Part shown: in pieces, positions 39,926 to 41,673 of the stretch
Numbering within the stretch: the first letter of the stretch is position 1
Layout: each line of letters starts with the position of its first letter
Source of the DNA: Actinomycetes bacterium
GTDB lineage: Bacteria > Actinomycetota > Acidimicrobiia > Acidimicrobiales > Acidimicrobilacustridaceae
DNA length: 41,673 nucleotides
Assembly (NCBI GenBank): GCA_029782025.1
Contig: JAKOVR010000101.1
Span: 1-41,673, forward strand
Direction: 5' to 3'
Translations under genes and position numbers: made by a program
Notes under the pieces: generated by a model
The model's database searches: none
What the model was told of the DNA's origin: nothing
Seen by the model: only the letters and a program-made list of their open reading frames with translations

Positions 39926-40741
39926 TCAGGAGCGGGGGAAGACGGAGGGGTCGAGGTCCCAGGGGGTGGGCCAGTCGTCGGGGCGGAGCAGGGCCTCCGT
40001 GCCGCCGTCGATCAGCAGGTTGGAGCCGCAGAAGAAGCGGCCCTCCGGCCCGAGCAGGAAGGCGATCAGGCCGGCGATCTCCTCGGGCCGGCCGCCCCGG
40101 CCCACCGGGATGGGGAACAGCCCGATGAGCGGGCCCATCATGGCGTCGGCCCGCTGCTCGGCCACCAGCGCCGTCTCGATCAGGCCGGGTGAGATGGCGT
40201 TGAGGCGGATCCCGGCGCCGACCCACGGCTCCTGGGTGGCGTGGCGGCGGACCCACCGGCAGATGGCCGTCTTCGTGGCCGGGTAGGCGGCGATCGACCC
40301 GGCGGTGTCGGCGGCGGCCCGGGCCGCCTCCCGGTCGCCGGCGAGGCAGGCGTCGACCACGTCCATCGGGATGCCCGGTTGGGCGGTGGTGGAGTTCGAC
40401 GCGATCGCCACTGCGGCGGGCGCGTCGCTCCGGGCCAGGGCCGGCCGCAGGCCATCGAGCAGATCGACCGTGCCGAAGTAGTTGACCTCCACCACCAGCG
40501 AGCCGGCCCGGTCGGGCACGCCGCCGAGCCCGGCGCAGGTGACCAGCCCGTCGAGGACGCCGGCGCACGCCGCCAGCACGTCGGCCACGGCGGCGTCTCG
40601 TCCGTGCGGGGTGGCGAGGTCGGCCACGACGTCGGCATCGTGGAGGTCGACGCCGATCACGCTGTGCCCGTCGGCGGCGAGGCGCTCGGCCGTGGCCCGG
40701 CCGATGCCCGATGCCGACCCGGTGACGGCGACGGTGGTCAC
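39926..40741 (-). CDS. Short-chain dehydrogenase/reductase
   Basis: The 271-residue protein is a classical SDR with a Rossmann fold: cofactor loop TGSASGIG, catalytic Ser in AIASNSTTA, the YPATK (YxxxK) motif and the PG motif in RLNAISPGLIET, with the LLIDGG C-terminus. Asp after strand 2 (GVDLHDADV) favours NAD(H). A stretch between the Ser and Tyr (DACLAGDREAARAAADTAG) is longer than usual, as in 3-alpha-hydroxysteroid dehydrogenase-like members that use it for substrate binding. The start is the GTG at 40741 in a GTGA overlap with the upstream SDR, so the two are coupled. The longer frame to 41017 lies inside that gene. Confidence 0.92.
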   Translation of the reverse strand: MTTVAVTGSASGIGRATAERLAADGHSVIGVDLHDADVVADLATPHGRDAAVADVLAACAGVLDGLVTCAGLGGVPDRAGSLVVEVNYFGTVDLLDGLRPALARSDAPAAVAIASNSTTAQPGIPMDVVDACLAGDREAARAAADTAGSIAAYPATKTAICRWVRRHATQEPWVGAGIRLNAISPGLIETALVAEQRADAMMGPLIGLFPIPVGRGGRPEEIAGLIAFLLGPEGRFFCGSNLLIDGGTEALLRPDDWPTPWDLDPSVFPRS

Positions 40742-41574
40742 GCCCGCACCTTCTCCGGCGCCTCGACGCGGCCGGCGAAGTGGTCCATCGACACGTTGAC
40801 CCCCATGAGGTCCATGATCTTGTCGAAGACCCGCGGCGGCAGCACCCGGAGCGCGGGGAGCAGCCGCACGATCGGCGGGAGCGTCAGCAGGCGCCGGTTG
40901 CGCTCGATGGCGGCGACGATCTTGTCGGCCACGTCCTCCTGCTCGAGGATCGGGAGGAGGAACGGCACCCGCGTGCGCACCCCGTCGAACATGCCGGTGT
41001 TGATGTAGTACGGGCACACCGCGGTGGTGACGACCTTGGAGCGGAGGTGGGCCAGCTCGACCCGGAGCGACTCGTCGAACCCGACGGCGGCGTGCTTGCT
41101 GGCCGAGTAGTCGGTCTGCCGCGAGACACCGACCAGACCGGCGGCCGACGCTACCGTGACCACGTGGCCCCGGTTGCGCTCGAGCATGCCCGGCAGGAAG
41201 GCCTTGGTGACCCAGTAGAGGGCCAGCGTGTTGACCTGGAAGGTGCGCTCGATCTTCTCGTCGGGGATCTCGAGGAGCGGGCGCCCGCTCACGATGCCGG
41301 CGTTGTTGACGAGCACGTCGACGCCGCCGACGTCGGCCCGCACCCGGTCGGCGGTGGCGTAGACCTGGGCCCGGTCGGTGACGTCGCAGGCGTAACCCAC
41401 GACCTGGGCGCCGGTGCGGGCCCGGAGGTCGTCGGCGGCGGCCTCGGTGCGTTCGGGGTCGAGGTCCCAGATCACGACCCGGGCCCCCTTGCGGGCGAGG
41501 CGTTCGGCGATGAGGCGGCCGATGCCGCTCGCCCCACCGGTGATGAGCGCGGTCGTGCCGGCGATGGTCGTCAT
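40738..41574 (-). CDS. Short-chain dehydrogenase/reductase (17-beta-HSD11/retinol-type)
   Basis: The 278-residue SDR has TGGASGIG (cofactor loop), VNNAGIV, the active-site YSASK and a PYYINTGMF loop typical of the 17-beta-hydroxysteroid dehydrogenase 11-like or retinol dehydrogenase-like group. Asp in VVIWDLDP favours NAD(H). A C-terminal extension (RLLPALRVLPPRVFDKIMDLMGV) is amphipathic and may attach to membranes, as in relatives acting on lipids. The start is the ATG at 41574; TAGGCT lies 7 nt upstream, so the message may be leaderless. It is followed by a second SDR with a GTGA overlap. Confidence 0.93.
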   Translation of the reverse strand: MTTIAGTTALITGGASGIGRLIAERLARKGARVVIWDLDPERTEAAADDLRARTGAQVVGYACDVTDRAQVYATADRVRADVGGVDVLVNNAGIVSGRPLLEIPDEKIERTFQVNTLALYWVTKAFLPGMLERNRGHVVTVASAAGLVGVSRQTDYSASKHAAVGFDESLRVELAHLRSKVVTTAVCPYYINTGMFDGVRTRVPFLLPILEQEDVADKIVAAIERNRRLLTLPPIVRLLPALRVLPPRVFDKIMDLMGVNVSMDHFAGRVEAPEKVRA

Positions 41575-41581
41575 GGGGCGC

Positions 41582-41587
41582 AGCCTA
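41582..41587 (-). promoter_or_regulatory. Possible -10 element for the SDR pair
   Basis: Minus-strand TAGGCT stands 7 nt before the ATG at 41574, with no ribosome binding site between, indicating a leaderless mRNA. Confidence 0.3.
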
Positions 41588-41623
41588 CGCCCGTCCCCCG
41601 CCCCGTCCTCCCGTGGCCGTTCT

Positions 41624-41671
41624 CCCGTGGGTGCGAATTTTTCGCGGTGGCGAACAATTAGCACCCACGGG
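41624..41671. repeat. 22-bp hairpin at the window end
   Basis: Arms 41624-41645 and 41650-41671 pair at 20 of 22 positions with a 4-nt loop; the stem is AT-rich in the middle (GAATTTTTCG). The outer CCCGTGGGTGC is shared with the hairpin at 7447. It may terminate a gene lying beyond the window, upstream of the SDR pair. Confidence 0.55.
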
Positions 41672-41673
41672 AC

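Overview
The window is high-GC DNA (GC-rich third codon positions, many GTG starts) and reads as an actinobacterial chromosome. The mix of an F420-type LLM oxidoreductase, Ku/LigD end joining, an Nfu N-domain protein, P450/acyl-CoA genes and giant secreted proteins with R(I/V)LDTR...DVVGYF repeats fits the class Acidimicrobiia best, but that placement is inference. I saw no rRNA, tRNA, CRISPR array, transposase or phage gene, and no gene-free stretch longer than 300 bases.

Layout. 1-1718: 3' part of a secreted CSLREA / parallel beta-helix protein (-), running off the window. 1741-2502: LLM flavin-dependent oxidoreductase. 2579-9620: DNA double-strand-break repair island with an SbcC/YhaN-like ATPase and SbcD/YhaO-like nuclease (overlapping, -), stand-alone LigD polymerase (+), Ku with a SAP-like tail (-) and stand-alone LigD ligase (-). 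9643-15305: an Nfu-N protein, a small membrane protein, an unknown protein, a P450, a small orphan, a PKD-like lipoprotein and an acyl-CoA dehydrogenase with a palindromic TetR-type operator. 15460-20452: three overlapping genes, namely a degenerate class III cyclase domain fused to a STAND-like ATPase, a second cyclase-like domain with a C-terminal winged helix, and a Crp/Fnr regulator. 20440-38299: a cluster of five giant exported proteins and one lipoprotein. 38303-41574: acyl-CoA synthetase and two SDR dehydrogenases.

How the parts may work together. The two cyclase-like domains carry complementary parts of a class III active site: one lacks the metal aspartates but keeps the transition-state arginine, the other has both aspartates but lacks the Asn/Arg pair. 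This suggests a heterodimeric cyclase encoded next to its own Crp-type receptor. Every promoter region of the adjacent exported-protein cluster carries an oriented dyad, TGTC(G/A)-N6-CGACA, with the 5-6-5 geometry of Crp-family sites. There is one copy for each of five genes, and the sixth gene is coupled by a GTGA overlap. A weakly conserved T-N-GGAT block lies where a -10 element would be if the dyad were centred near -41.5. The Crp protein keeps Arg at the position equivalent to E. coli R180 but has Gln and Thr at the E181 and R185 positions, in line with a site that keeps TGT but changes the next two bases. I propose a self-contained nucleotide-signal to surface-protein regulon as the most interesting content of the window. 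The motif is seen in the sequence; the regulatory link is inference.
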